This document shows positions 21,692 through 30,966 of a DNA stretch of 64,000 nt, in pieces. The stretch lies in assembly GCF_006517815.1 (NCBI RefSeq), contig NZ_CP041198.1, positions 3,224,001 through 3,288,000 on the forward strand, written 5' to 3'. Source of the DNA: Pseudarthrobacter sp. NIBRBAC000502770. GTDB lineage: Bacteria > Actinomycetota > Actinomycetes > Actinomycetales > Micrococcaceae. The position numbers were made by a program, and so were the translations under genes. Below the pieces are notes generated by a model. That model was not told the origin of the DNA. It did no database searches and worked only from the letters and a program-made list of their open reading frames with translations. Every line of letters starts with the position of its first letter. The stretch's first letter is position 1.

Positions 21692-21714
21692 TAGACTAAA
21701 CATGTGACGTCCTA
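21692..21714 (+). promoter_or_regulatory. -10 box and overlapping operator-like site at the start of the second sialidase
   Basis: TAGACT at 21692-21697 is a good -10 box and places the transcript start near 21704, the G of the GTG start codon, which suggests a leaderless mRNA. TGTGACGTCCTA at 21703-21714 matches the TAGGACGTCCTA pattern in 10 of 12 positions and overlaps the start codon. No Shine-Dalgarno site is present at normal spacing. Confidence 0.45.
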
Positions 21715-23410
21715 CGTTTTTCCTGAATGGCCCATTGCCGTGCCGGCTGTGGAGCGTATCCTCGCCACCCGCGGCCGTGGTGGATACCGCCAGTACCGCA
21801 TCCCTGCGCTCGCCGTCACCACCAGGGGAACGCTCCTGGCCGCCTACGACGGCAGGCCGAACCTGGACGACCTGCCGAGCCCCATCGATCTGCTGCTCCG
21901 CCGCAGCAACGACAACGGTGAGACGTGGAGTGCGCAGGAAGTGGTGCGCCGCGGCACCGGCCTGGAAGGTTTCGGCGACCCCAGCCTGCTGGTCGACGCC
22001 GGGACCGGGCGGATCTTCCTTTTCCACGCCGCCGGAACACGCGCCGGGTTCTTCGAATCGACAGCAGGAATGGCCGCGGAGGACGAGTCCGTCCAGCACT
22101 GCGACCTGAGCTGGTCCGACGATGACGGCGTGACCTGGCAGCACCGGCGCCTCACCGCCGAGTTGAAGGGCAGCACCCCCGCAGGCCAGGACATCACAGG
22201 CATGTTCGCCGCGGCCGGCCAGGGAATCCAAGTCCATACGGGGCCGTTCCAAGGCCGGCTGGTGCAGCAGTTCGTGGTCCTGTGCGACGGCGCGATCATG
22301 GCAGCCTCGGCCTACAGCGACAACCACGGAGACAACTGGACGTTCGGGGAGCTCATCGGCGCCACTACCCATGGCGCCGCCCCGAACGAGAACAAAGTGG
22401 CAGCCCGGGGCGACGGAAGCCTGCTCCTGCACAGCCGCGCCACGCCGCGGCGGCTGGCTGCCACGTCCAGCAACGGCGGCCAGAGCTGGAGCACCCTGGT
22501 TCCAGTCGAGGACCTCCCGGACCCGAGCGATAACGGCTCCCTAACCCGCTTTGACGGCCTCCCTTCCGTGCCCCGCCTTGCCACGCCGGAGACGGACCCT
22601 TGGCTGCTGGCCACCAACAACCAGGACACCAGCCTGCGGCGGAACACGGTCTTGAGCCTCTCACCGGACAACGGCCGGACCTGGCCGGCACGGCTGGTCC
22701 TGTGCGCGGGCAGTTCCGCCTACTCCACAGCCACCCGGCTGCCGGACGGCAACATCGGTGTCCTGTACGAGCGCCAGGGGTACCGGGAGATTGTGTTCGC
22801 CTCCATCCCGGCAGGGCAACTGACGGACCAGTTGCCGGCGTCCCAGACCCCACCCGGCAACAAGGAACTGAACGCCGGCCTCACTTTCAACATGGAACTG
22901 CGGTCCGTCACACCGGGCCTGCCGTCCGAGTGGCAGAACCTTGGCGAATTCCATGTCTTGGCGGCCGATTGCGGCGACTGGGGCCCGGCGTCCAAGGAGA
23001 TCGGCCAGGGCTACTCCGCCGGGCAGGCCCAGGTCCTGGGCACCCGGGAGGCGCAGGACCTCAACTACGGCCCCATCATTCCCGGGTACAAGGCCGGGGA
23101 CATCCTTGCTTTCACGGGCAGGGCAAGGAACGACGGCGACACAACGGTCACGCAGGTCCGTCTCGCCGGGCCCGGAGCCGGCGATTTTCCGGCGGCCGAC
23201 CTGCCGCCGGGCGGGGAGGCGCTCTACTTCACGCCCTCATACACCGTGACGGCAGAGGATGCCGGGCGGGACATCCTGGAACTCGAGTTTTCGGTTGAAG
23301 GGATGTGCGCTGCCTCGCCGGTACGTCGACGCAGGACGTTCCGGTTCGATATCACCACCGGCTGCGTCAGCCCGGAAGATCCCCTTCAACCAGCGCGCAC
23401 ATCTGCCTGA
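21704..23410 (+). CDS. Sialidase without signal peptide
   Basis: A 568-residue BNR-repeat sialidase starting at GTG, probably leaderless. The propeller (about 15-390) has GGYRQYRIPALAV, GTLLAAYDGRPN, and Asp-boxes SNDNGETWS, SDDDGVTWQ, SDNHGDNWT and SPDNGRTWP. The C-terminal 170 residues hold a beta domain with DLPPGGEALYFTPSYTVTAED, similar in style to the repeats of the secreted sialidase. No signal peptide is visible, so it is likely cytosolic and would trim imported sialosides; non-classical export cannot be excluded. It diverges from the secreted sialidase and overlaps the DUF4862 gene tail-to-tail by 44 bases. Confidence 0.9.
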   Translation: MTSYVFPEWPIAVPAVERILATRGRGGYRQYRIPALAVTTRGTLLAAYDGRPNLDDLPSPIDLLLRRSNDNGETWSAQEVVRRGTGLEGFGDPSLLVDAGTGRIFLFHAAGTRAGFFESTAGMAAEDESVQHCDLSWSDDDGVTWQHRRLTAELKGSTPAGQDITGMFAAAGQGIQVHTGPFQGRLVQQFVVLCDGAIMAASAYSDNHGDNWTFGELIGATTHGAAPNENKVAARGDGSLLLHSRATPRRLAATSSNGGQSWSTLVPVEDLPDPSDNGSLTRFDGLPSVPRLATPETDPWLLATNNQDTSLRRNTVLSLSPDNGRTWPARLVLCAGSSAYSTATRLPDGNIGVLYERQGYREIVFASIPAGQLTDQLPASQTPPGNKELNAGLTFNMELRSVTPGLPSEWQNLGEFHVLAADCGDWGPASKEIGQGYSAGQAQVLGTREAQDLNYGPIIPGYKAGDILAFTGRARNDGDTTVTQVRLAGPGAGDFPAADLPPGGEALYFTPSYTVTAEDAGRDILELEFSVEGMCAASPVRRRRTFRFDITTGCVSPEDPLQPARTSA

Positions 23411-24272
23411 GCCGCTCCACCCTTTCCTCGACGGAGAGCCCCTGGCGGGGCAGGCCGATCTTGAACCCATGCATGGGTACGTTCCCTGCGGCCTTGTTGC
23501 AGCGGCTAATTTCCGCACGGTTCAGCAGGGAGCTGGACGGCGCCCCTTCAACTTCCACAGGCGGGAGGTGGGCATCTATCCAGGGATAACCAAATTCCGT
23601 CTCCTCCGGGGAACACCCGGAGAAGATCAGCCCCGCCAGAACCCCTGCCTCGCGGGCGTTCGCGATGTGCTCCACGGCGGTGTCCGGGTCCCGGGTTTCG
23701 ATGACCGACCGTGCCCAGTTGATAACGAGTCCCACCCGGCCACCCGCCTGTTCCCGGAGCGAGCGGAGCACGTCCACTTCCTCGCCGAACGGCAGGAAAC
23801 CCTTCTCGGGCGTGCCTCCGGGCCGGGGCGCATCACAGTGCTCCACCAGCAGCCTGGTGGCTCCCCACTCCCATTCGAGGACCTGCTTCAGGGACTCCGC
23901 GAACCTTGACGGGTCAGCGCCGGGGTACGGGGCGGAGTGCAGCTCGACGGCCTCCACCTCCCGGCCCTCGTTCTTCAACTGAAGCACCAACGCGTGGATT
24001 CCCGCGACGAAGTGCAGCGCTTCCGTCCTGCCCGCGGCATCGCCGGACGCAAGTCCGAACGTTGGCGACGCCTTGAGCCGCTGCATGGTGCCGGGAATGG
24101 CGGTAACCACAGCGGACCAGTTGCCCGGAGCGCCGACGGGCCAGCAGACTCCACCGTATGGCCCATAGGGAAGTTCCAATCCGCGGACGGAAGGTACTCC
24201 GGCGAGCGCTTGATAGAACTGCTGCCGCAATTCGTCAGGGTGGGCAGCGTAGGCACCGACGATCAGGGACAT
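23367..24272 (-). CDS. DUF4862 family TIM-barrel-like protein
   Basis: A 301-residue protein; the ATG at 24272 has GGAGG 5 bases upstream. It begins MSLIVGAYAAHPDELRQQFY and contains GLELPYGPYGGVCWP, VELHSAPYPGADPSRFAES, TRLLVEHCDAPR and VGLVINWARSVIETRDP, an alternating pattern like a TIM barrel with acidic and His residues at strand ends as in xylose-isomerase-like enzymes. I recognise it as DUF4862, whose activity is unknown. Its place between a sialidase and the importer, sharing the promoter region with the importer, suggests a role in sialic acid or derivative metabolism. Confidence 0.75.
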   Translation of the reverse strand: MSLIVGAYAAHPDELRQQFYQALAGVPSVRGLELPYGPYGGVCWPVGAPGNWSAVVTAIPGTMQRLKASPTFGLASGDAAGRTEALHFVAGIHALVLQLKNEGREVEAVELHSAPYPGADPSRFAESLKQVLEWEWGATRLLVEHCDAPRPGGTPEKGFLPFGEEVDVLRSLREQAGGRVGLVINWARSVIETRDPDTAVEHIANAREAGVLAGLIFSGCSPEETEFGYPWIDAHLPPVEVEGAPSSSLLNRAEISRCNKAAGNVPMHGFKIGLPRQGLSVEERVERLRQMCALVEGDLPG

Positions 24273-24332
24273 GGAACCTCCAATTGCTCTGTCATGCGGG
24301 AACCACGGCCACGGCCGCGGGGAAAAGTCCAC

Positions 24333-24386
24333 TTGACGTTGCCTGTGATGGGACTTACAGTTTTTCTTACGAGCTAGGACATCCTA
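24333..24386 (+). promoter_or_regulatory. Promoter and operator of the sialic acid importer/catabolic operon
   Basis: TTGACG (24333-24338), a 17-base spacer and TACAGT (24356-24361) form a good housekeeping-type promoter, with transcription starting near 24368. TAGGACATCCTA (24375-24386), an inverted repeat TAGGA/TCCTA, lies just downstream of that point, an ideal position for repression. Confidence 0.65.
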
Positions 24387-24420
24387 CATCCGATAAACAT
24401 CCTTCTGAACGGTGAGGCAC

Positions 24421-26061
24421 ATGAACAACATCAAGAACCTGCCGCTGGTCAATGACGCCAGTCGCCGGAACTTCCTGAAGCTCGGCGGGGCCATGGGCCT
24501 GGCCGCAGCCTTCGCCAGCTCCCTGGCCGCGTGCGGCGGACCCGCCGCGACCACCACGGGGGCAGCTGAAAACACGGCGCCGATCAATAAGGACCTCATC
24601 ATCGAGGCCGGGATCTCCTACGCCCTCTCCACCGGCTTCGACCCCATCTCGTCCTCCGGCGCAACCCCCATGGCCGCGAACCTGCACGTCTTTGAGGGCC
24701 TGATCGAGCTGCACCCAGCCACACGGGAGCCCTACAACGCCCTTGCCGCTTCCGATCCCAAGATGGTAAATGCCACTACCTACCAGGTGGCCATCAGGGA
24801 CGGCGCGGTGTTCCACAACGGCTCCCCCGTTACCGCCGAGGACGTGGTGTTCTCCTTCACCCGGGTAATGGACCCGGCCAACAAGTCGCTGTTCTCGCAG
24901 TTCATTCCGTTCATCCAGGAGGTCAAGGCGCTCGACGCCAAGACCGTGGAGTTCACCCTTAAGTACGCCTTCCCAGGCTTCGGTCCGCGCATCTCCGTGG
25001 TGAAGGTGGTACCCAAGGCACTGACCAACTTCCCGGCGGGCTCGGACCAGCTGAAGTCCTTCGACGCCAAGCCCGTGGGCACCGGACCCTACAAGCTGAT
25101 CTCCGCAGTCAAAGACGACAAGATCGTCTTCGAGGCCAACCAGGCCTACAACGGACCCATGCCGGCACTGGCTAAGGGCATGACCTGGCTGCTGCTCTCC
25201 GATGCCGCCGCCCGTGTCACCGCCATGCAGTCAGGCCGCGTCCAGGCCATTGAGGACGTCCCCTACCTGGACATGCAGGGCCTGAAGTCCGCAGCCACCG
25301 TTGAATCGGTGCAGTCCTTCGGCCTGCTGTTCATGATGTTCAACTGCAACGCTGCGCCCTTCAACAACAAGAAGGTCCGCCAGGCCCTGCACTACGGCCT
25401 GGACAAGGACTCCATCATCAAGAAAGCCCTGTTTGGCAATGCCAAGCCGGCCAGCTCCTACTTCCAGGAAGGCCACCCGGATTACGTCAAGGCCAAGAAT
25501 GTGTACGGCTATGACGCCCAGAAGGCAGCGGACCTCCTCAAGGAAGCCGGCGTCACCAACCTGGAGTTCGAACTGCTCACCACGGACACGGCCTGGGTCA
25601 AGGACGTGGCGCCCCTGATGCTCGAATCCTGGAATAAGATCCCCGGCGTCAAGGTCACCCTCAAGAACCTGCAGTCCGGCGCCCTTTACACGGACCGCGT
25701 GGCCAAGGGCGACTACACAGTTGTTGCCGCACCGGGTGATCCCTCGGTGTTCGGCAACGACGCGGACCTGCTGCTGAGCTGGTTCTACGCCGGCGACACC
25801 TGGATGAAGAACCGCGCCTTCTGGGGTGCAACCCCGGAGCGCGCCCAGCTGGTGGACCTGATGTCCAAGGCGGGCCAGGCCACCAAGGAAGACGCCAAGA
25901 AGCTGACCGGCCAGATCGTGGACCTGGTGTCCGAAGAGGTTCCGCTGTATCCCCTGTTCCACCGCCAGCTTCCCAGCGCCTGGGATGCAAAGAAACTGAG
26001 CGGCTTCAAGCCCCTTCCCACCACCGGAGTGTCCTTCGTTGGTGTGGGCCGCACCGCCTAG
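24421..26061 (+). CDS. Extracellular solute-binding protein, family 5 (OppA/DppA type), candidate sialic acid binder
   Basis: A 546-residue lipoprotein. The N-terminus has a twin-arginine motif [13 protein letters not shown] and a lipobox LAAC, so it is probably Tat-exported and lipid-anchored. The family 5 fold is clear: [46 protein letters not shown] and [14 protein letters not shown]. The ATG is chosen with GGTGAGG upstream; a GTG 9 bases earlier has no site. It opens an operon with three further ABC genes and nanA-nanK-nanE-nagA, so sialic acid is the inferred ligand, as for the OppA-type SatABCD and SiaEFGI systems. Confidence 0.9.
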   Translation: MNNIKNLPLVNDASRRNFLKLGGAMGLAAAFASSLAACGGPAATTTGAAENTAPINKDLIIEAGISYALSTGFDPISSSGATPMAANLHVFEGLIELHPATREPYNALAASDPKMVNATTYQVAIRDGAVFHNGSPVTAEDVVFSFTRVMDPANKSLFSQFIPFIQEVKALDAKTVEFTLKYAFPGFGPRISVVKVVPKALTNFPAGSDQLKSFDAKPVGTGPYKLISAVKDDKIVFEANQAYNGPMPALAKGMTWLLLSDAAARVTAMQSGRVQAIEDVPYLDMQGLKSAATVESVQSFGLLFMMFNCNAAPFNNKKVRQALHYGLDKDSIIKKALFGNAKPASSYFQEGHPDYVKAKNVYGYDAQKAADLLKEAGVTNLEFELLTTDTAWVKDVAPLMLESWNKIPGVKVTLKNLQSGALYTDRVAKGDYTVVAAPGDPSVFGNDADLLLSWFYAGDTWMKNRAFWGATPERAQLVDLMSKAGQATKEDAKKLTGQIVDLVSEEVPLYPLFHRQLPSAWDAKKLSGFKPLPTTGVSFVGVGRTA

Positions 26062-26082
26062 CCCTACCCACCGGAGACTACA

Positions 26083-27039
26083 TTGAGCACCATATTGCGA
26101 CTGCTGGGCCGACGGCTCGCAGCCCTGCCGCTGATGGTCCTGGGCATCACCCTGCTGGTGTTCCTGGTCCTGCAGGCAGCCCCCGGAGACCAGGCAAGCA
26201 GCGCCCTGGGCGAGGGTGCCAGCGAGGAAGCCAAGGAACAGTACCGCCAGGCGAACGGCCTTAACGATCCGCTGCTGCTGCAGTATGTGCGGTTCCTGGG
26301 CAAGCTCCTCCAGTTTGACCTGGGCGTCACCACGCCCCCGGCCAAATCCGTGGCGAGCATGATCGGCTCGGCGTTCCCCTTGACGCTGCAGCTGACCTTC
26401 CTGGGCGTCATCATCGCCGTTGTGGTCTCCTTGGTGTTCGGCATCATCGGCGCCTTGTACCGGGATAAATGGCAGGACCAGCTGGTCCGTGTCTTCTCGA
26501 TCGCCGCGGTGGCAACGCCGTCGTTCTGGCTGGGCATCCTGCTGATCCAGTGGTTCGCACTGGGACCGGCAGCGATGTTCCCGTCCGGCGGCATTGCCAC
26601 CCCGGAGTCCGGCTTCGGCGGGTGGCTGAACTCCATGGCACTGCCCGCCCTGGCCCTCGGCATCCCGGTCTCTGCGTCCCTCATCCGGGTGGTCCGCACC
26701 TCCATGGTGGAAGAGCTGGACCGGGACTACGTCCGCACGGCCATCGGCAACGGTGTGCCGTACCGCGAGGTGGTCTCCAAGAACGTGCTCCGCAACGCCC
26801 TGGTCACTCCGGTGACCGTGCTGGGACTGCGGATCGGCTACCTGCTGGGCGGCGCCGTCGTGATTGAAATGATCTTCGCCTTGCCCGGCATGGGACAGCT
26901 GATCCTCAACGGCATCACCAACCTGGACGTAAACCTGGTGCAGGGCGTGGTCCTGACCATCTCCGTCACCTTCGTCCTGGTGAATATCGCCGTGGACCTG
27001 CTCTACCTGCTCATCAACCCCCGAATCAGGACCGTGTGA
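26083..27039 (+). CDS. ABC importer permease, DppB/OppB type
   Basis: A 318-residue membrane protein with six predicted segments, starting at TTG after GGAG. Typical features are LLVFLVLQAAPGDQASSAL near the start and the EAA loop VRTAIGNGVPYREVVSKNVLRNA contacting the ATPases (given here in part). It forms the channel with the permease half of the next gene. The gap to the next gene is 3 bases. Confidence 0.92.
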   Translation: MSTILRLLGRRLAALPLMVLGITLLVFLVLQAAPGDQASSALGEGASEEAKEQYRQANGLNDPLLLQYVRFLGKLLQFDLGVTTPPAKSVASMIGSAFPLTLQLTFLGVIIAVVVSLVFGIIGALYRDKWQDQLVRVFSIAAVATPSFWLGILLIQWFALGPAAMFPSGGIATPESGFGGWLNSMALPALALGIPVSASLIRVVRTSMVEELDRDYVRTAIGNGVPYREVVSKNVLRNALVTPVTVLGLRIGYLLGGAVVIEMIFALPGMGQLILNGITNLDVNLVQGVVLTISVTFVLVNIAVDLLYLLINPRIRTV

Positions 27040-27042
27040 CCC

Positions 27043-29181
27043 ATGCGCAGCAAACTCGCTGAACGTCTGAGCGCCCCCGGCCTCCGCCTCAAGGCCCTGC
27101 CCTGGGGCTCCCGGCTGGCCCTCGCCTTCCTGGTGGTGATCGCCCTCGCCGCCGTCTTCGCCCCGGTCCTGGCACCGCACGATCCGCTGGAAACCTTCAT
27201 GCCCGCCACTCCCCCGGGCGCCGAGCACTTCTTTGGCACCGACCGGCTGGGCCGCGACATCTTCTCCCGCCTGCTCTTCGGATCGCAGTCATCGCTCATG
27301 ATCGGCCTCGGCGCCGTAGGCCTGGCAGTCCTGGCGGGTGCCCTCCTGGGGTCACTGGCGGCCACCTCCAGCAAGGCCGTCAACGAACTTCTCATGCGCC
27401 TGATGGACATCCTGATGGCCTTCCCCGGCATCGCCCTGGCCGCGGTGCTGCTGGCGGCCTTCGGCAACTCGGTGCCCACCATCATCATTGCCATCGCCAT
27501 CATCTACACCCCGCAGCTCGCCCGGGTGGTCCGCGCCAACGTGCTGTCCCAGTACGGCGAGGACTATGTCCGTGCCGAACGGGTCATCGGCGCCGGCCGG
27601 TTCTACATCCTGGTCAAGCACATCGTGCGCAACACCGCGGCCCCCGTCCTGGTGTTCGCCACGGTGATGGTGGCGGACGCCATCATCCTCGAGGCCTCTT
27701 TGTCCTTCCTGGGCGCCGGCGTCCAGGATCCCGCCCCGTCCTGGGGCAACGTGATCTCCTATGGCCGCAACCTCGTGCTGTCCGGCGGCTGGTGGGCCAC
27801 CACCTTCGCCGGCCTCACCATCCTCCTCACCGTCCTGGCGCTGAACATCCTCGCTGAGGGACTCACTGACGCCATGGTCAACCCCCGGCTGCGGCGCGCG
27901 CCGGCGGTGAAGGACGACGACGGTGCTGCCGCTTCGGTGGCCGGCGCCGCCGTCACCGGCTCCGCGGTGGACACGGAAGTGGCTACCTCAGTCGCCCAGC
28001 CGTCGGTCGTGGAACAGCACGAACTCGACGGCGTCCGCGAGGCAACAGCTGCGAATGCGGGCGAGCGCGAGCTGGCCCATTCCGCCCTCCTGACCGACCG
28101 CCGCGTGGCGGCGGCCAACCCGCACGCCCTGCTGGACCGTGAGCTGGAACTGCTCGCCGCCGTCGAGGCCACCCGCACGGACCGGCTCCCCCAGGTCTCC
28201 GCGGACGCCCGGACCGTCCTCGAGGTCAAGAACCTCTCCATCCGGTTCCCCGGCCGGTTTGGCGAGACCGCCATCGTGGACGACGTCTCCTTCACTGTCC
28301 GCGAAGGCGAAACCATGGGCCTGGTGGGCGAATCCGGTTGCGGGAAGTCCATCACGTCGCTGGCTGTCATGGGGCTGCTGCCGAAGACGGCCCGGATCAC
28401 CGGTTCCATCCGTTTCGACGGCAAGGAACTGCTGGACCCGGACGCCAGCCACAGCAACGCCAAGGCCTACCAGGGCCTGCGCGGCGAGCAGATCGCCATG
28501 GTCTACCAGGACGCGCTCAGCTCGCTGAACCCGTCCATGAAGATCAAGGACCAGATGCTGCAGCTGACCCGCCGCGGCGGCCGGAAGACCCCCGCCGAAC
28601 TGCTGGAAATGGTCAAGCTCGATCCCGTCCGCACCCTGGCCAGCTACCCCCACGAGTTGTCCGGCGGGCAGCGGCAGCGCGTGCTGATCGCCATGGCCTT
28701 GTCCCGTTCACCCAAGATCGTGGTGGCGGATGAGCCCACCACTGCCCTGGACGTCACCGTCCAGAAGCAGGTGGTGGACCTGCTCAACGAACTGCGCGAG
28801 CAGCTGGGATTCGCCATGGTGTTCGTCAGCCACGACCTCGCACTGGTGGCCTCCCTGGCGCACCGCATCACGGTCATGTACGCCGGCCAGGTAGTGGAAT
28901 CCGCCCCGGCCTCCGAGCTGCTGCGGAACCCGAAGCACGAATACACCCGCGGCCTGCTCGGCGCGGTTCTCTCCATCGAGGCCGATGCCGCCCGACTGCA
29001 CCAGATCCCCGGCACGGTCCCTTCCCCCAACGATTTCGCCCCCGGGGACCGGTTCGCCCCACGTTCCCTGCGCAGCGACGCCGACCCCAACCAGCAGCTG
29101 GTCCTCACCGCCGTGGCTTCGGCAAACGGCGGGAATTCGGACCACTTCTGGGCCAGCCACCTGAAGGAGGACGCCAAGTGA
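27043..29181 (+). CDS. Fused ABC permease (DppC type) and ATP-binding protein (DppD type)
   Basis: A 712-residue fusion. Residues 1-285 are a DppC-like permease (FGTDRLGRDIFSRLLFGS, EAA loop YVRAERVIGAGRFYILVKH). Residues 285-385 are an Ala/Glu-rich linker. Residues 385-690 are an ATPase with Walker A GESGCGKS, signature LSGGQRQRVLIAMAL, Walker B IVVADEPTTALD and H-loop FVSHD, plus the C-terminal oligopeptide-transporter tail GTVPSPNDFAPGDRF. The tail lacks the cluster of Cys seen in some relatives. Such fusions are reported for sialic acid importers of the Sat/Sia type, which supports the substrate. It is one continuous open frame, not an assembly joint. Confidence 0.92.
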   Translation: MRSKLAERLSAPGLRLKALPWGSRLALAFLVVIALAAVFAPVLAPHDPLETFMPATPPGAEHFFGTDRLGRDIFSRLLFGSQSSLMIGLGAVGLAVLAGALLGSLAATSSKAVNELLMRLMDILMAFPGIALAAVLLAAFGNSVPTIIIAIAIIYTPQLARVVRANVLSQYGEDYVRAERVIGAGRFYILVKHIVRNTAAPVLVFATVMVADAIILEASLSFLGAGVQDPAPSWGNVISYGRNLVLSGGWWATTFAGLTILLTVLALNILAEGLTDAMVNPRLRRAPAVKDDDGAAASVAGAAVTGSAVDTEVATSVAQPSVVEQHELDGVREATAANAGERELAHSALLTDRRVAAANPHALLDRELELLAAVEATRTDRLPQVSADARTVLEVKNLSIRFPGRFGETAIVDDVSFTVREGETMGLVGESGCGKSITSLAVMGLLPKTARITGSIRFDGKELLDPDASHSNAKAYQGLRGEQIAMVYQDALSSLNPSMKIKDQMLQLTRRGGRKTPAELLEMVKLDPVRTLASYPHELSGGQRQRVLIAMALSRSPKIVVADEPTTALDVTVQKQVVDLLNELREQLGFAMVFVSHDLALVASLAHRITVMYAGQVVESAPASELLRNPKHEYTRGLLGAVLSIEADAARLHQIPGTVPSPNDFAPGDRFAPRSLRSDADPNQQLVLTAVASANGGNSDHFWASHLKEDAK

Positions 29182-29984
29182 GCGCATCCACCGGTTCGCC
29201 GGTCATCGAACTCAGGGACGTCAAAGTCCACCACCGCACCCGCACAGGCGGGCTGTTCCGTCCCGGGACCGTCAAGGCCGTCAACGGCGTGGACTTCACC
29301 ATCAGCCGTGGGGAAACCGTGGGCATCGTGGGTGAATCCGGCTGCGGCAAGTCCACCCTCGCGTCGGTACTGGTGGGCCTCCAGGCCCCCACGTCAGGGC
29401 AGGTCCTGTTCCACGGCAAGCCCGCCATCAAGCGGAACGCCGCCATGCGGAAGGAGTTCGGCCGCTCCGTTTCCGTGGTGTTCCAGGACCCGGCCACCGC
29501 GCTGAACCCGCGAATGACCATCCAGGACATCCTCACCGATCCGCTGCAGGTGCACGGCATCGGCAACGCCGCCAGCCGGGCTGCCAAGGTCCGGGAACTC
29601 CTCGCGCTGGTAGGCCTGCCCGCCTCAGCGGCGGAAGTGACGCCGTCGCAGGTGTCCGGTGGGCAGCGGCAGCGCGTGGCGATCGCCAGGGCCCTGGCAC
29701 TGGATCCGGATATCATCGTCGCGGACGAGCCGACATCGGCCCTGGACGTCTCCGTCCGCGCGCAGGTCCTGAACCTCCTCTCAGACCTGAAGACGCAGCT
29801 GGACCTGGGCATGGTGTTCATCTCCCACGACATCCAGACCGTCCGCTACGTTTCCGACCGGATCTGCGTCATGTACTTCGGCGAAATCGTGGAGGAAGGA
29901 CCCGCAGCCCAAGTGTTCGACAACCCCACCAACGACTACACCCGCAAGCTCCTCGGCGCAGCCCCCAGCCTGCTGCACACCTAG
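29178..29984 (+). CDS. ABC importer ATP-binding protein, DppF type
   Basis: A 268-residue ATPase whose GTG start overlaps the stop of the fused subunit (GTGA). It has Walker A GESGCGKST, signature VSGGQRQRVAIARALALDP, Walker B IIVADEPTSALD and H-loop FISHDIQTV, and lacks the long C-terminal oligopeptide tail of some DppF proteins. It pairs with the ATPase half of the upstream fusion to make the two-site motor. Confidence 0.93.
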   Translation: MSASTGSPVIELRDVKVHHRTRTGGLFRPGTVKAVNGVDFTISRGETVGIVGESGCGKSTLASVLVGLQAPTSGQVLFHGKPAIKRNAAMRKEFGRSVSVVFQDPATALNPRMTIQDILTDPLQVHGIGNAASRAAKVRELLALVGLPASAAEVTPSQVSGGQRQRVAIARALALDPDIIVADEPTSALDVSVRAQVLNLLSDLKTQLDLGMVFISHDIQTVRYVSDRICVMYFGEIVEEGPAAQVFDNPTNDYTRKLLGAAPSLLHT

Positions 29985-30028
29985 ACCACCCACCCCTCTT
30001 CTACCAACCCAGTTATCGGAGTTTTCCC

Positions 30029-30958
30029 GTGTCTTCCCAGTTCTCCGGCGTCATCCCGCCCGTCGTCACCCCCCGCCACGCAGACGGCAGCATCGACACC
30101 GCGTCCCTGCACAACCTCACCAACCACCTGCTCGACGGCGGCGTGTCCGGGCTGTTCGTCCTCGGTTCCTCCGCCGAGGTGCCCTACATGACCAACGCCG
30201 AGCGCGACCTGGTGGTCAGCACCATCGCCGAAGCCAACGCCGCAGCCGGCGCCAAGGCAGTTCCGCTGATCGTGGGCGCCAACGAGCAGACCACCAACCG
30301 GGTCATCGACGAGGCCAAGCGCGTGATCGACCTCGGGGCCGACGCCATCGTGGCCACCTCCATGTACTACGCAATTGGCAACGCCGATGAGACCGAGACC
30401 CACTTCCGCAGCATCCACGCTGCCGTCGACGTTCCGGTTTTCGCCTACGACGTGCCGGTCCGCACCCACTTCAAGCTGCCCACCGATCTTCTGGTTCGGC
30501 TGGGCCGCGAGGGCGTCATCGCGGGCGTCAAAGACTCTTCCGGTGACGACGTTGCCTTCCGCCAGCTCCTGCTCGCAGCCCGGGACATCGACAACTTCGA
30601 CATCTTCACCGGCCACGAGGTAGTGGTGGACGGTGCGCTCCTGGGCGGCGCCCAGGGTGTAGTTCCCGGCCTGGGCAACGTCGACCCAGCAGGCTACCGC
30701 AAGCTGGTGGATGCGGCCGAAGCCGGGGACTGGGCAAAGGCCGCGGCCGAACAGGACCGCCTGGCGGACCTCTTCGAGATCGTCTATACCCCCAACGGAC
30801 GAGTCTCCGGAGGGGCGGCCGGGTTGGGTGCCTTCAAGACCGCCCTGCAGATCATGGGCGTCATTGAAACCAACACCATGAGCGCACCCATGCAGGCGTT
30901 GAACGAAGAAGAGACCACCGCGATCAAGGTCATCCTCGAACGCAACGGCCTCGTCTAG
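30029..30958 (+). CDS. nanA: N-acetylneuraminate lyase (DHDPS/NAL family)
   Basis: A 309-residue class I aldolase starting at GTG. Core motifs are GVIPPVVTPRHADGSID, the Schiff-base Lys in GVKDSSGDD, the Tyr in VFAYDVP, and GLGNVDPAGYRKLVDA. The substrate loop is VLGSSAEVPYMT, with SSAE instead of the common GSTGE, so the subgroup is somewhat divergent. On sequence alone any DHDPS-family aldolase is possible; the flanking importer, kinase and epimerase point to cleavage of Neu5Ac into ManNAc and pyruvate. It is 45 bases after the ATPase gene. Confidence 0.85.
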   Translation: MSSQFSGVIPPVVTPRHADGSIDTASLHNLTNHLLDGGVSGLFVLGSSAEVPYMTNAERDLVVSTIAEANAAAGAKAVPLIVGANEQTTNRVIDEAKRVIDLGADAIVATSMYYAIGNADETETHFRSIHAAVDVPVFAYDVPVRTHFKLPTDLLVRLGREGVIAGVKDSSGDDVAFRQLLLAARDIDNFDIFTGHEVVVDGALLGGAQGVVPGLGNVDPAGYRKLVDAAEAGDWAKAAAEQDRLADLFEIVYTPNGRVSGGAAGLGAFKTALQIMGVIETNTMSAPMQALNEEETTAIKVILERNGLV

Positions 30959-30966
30959 GCATCCCG

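Noticed and set aside
25231..27228. A 665-codon minus-strand open frame
   Set aside because: It lies opposite the binding protein and permease genes and has a His/Gln/Gly/Asp-rich shadow composition with no recognisable domain.
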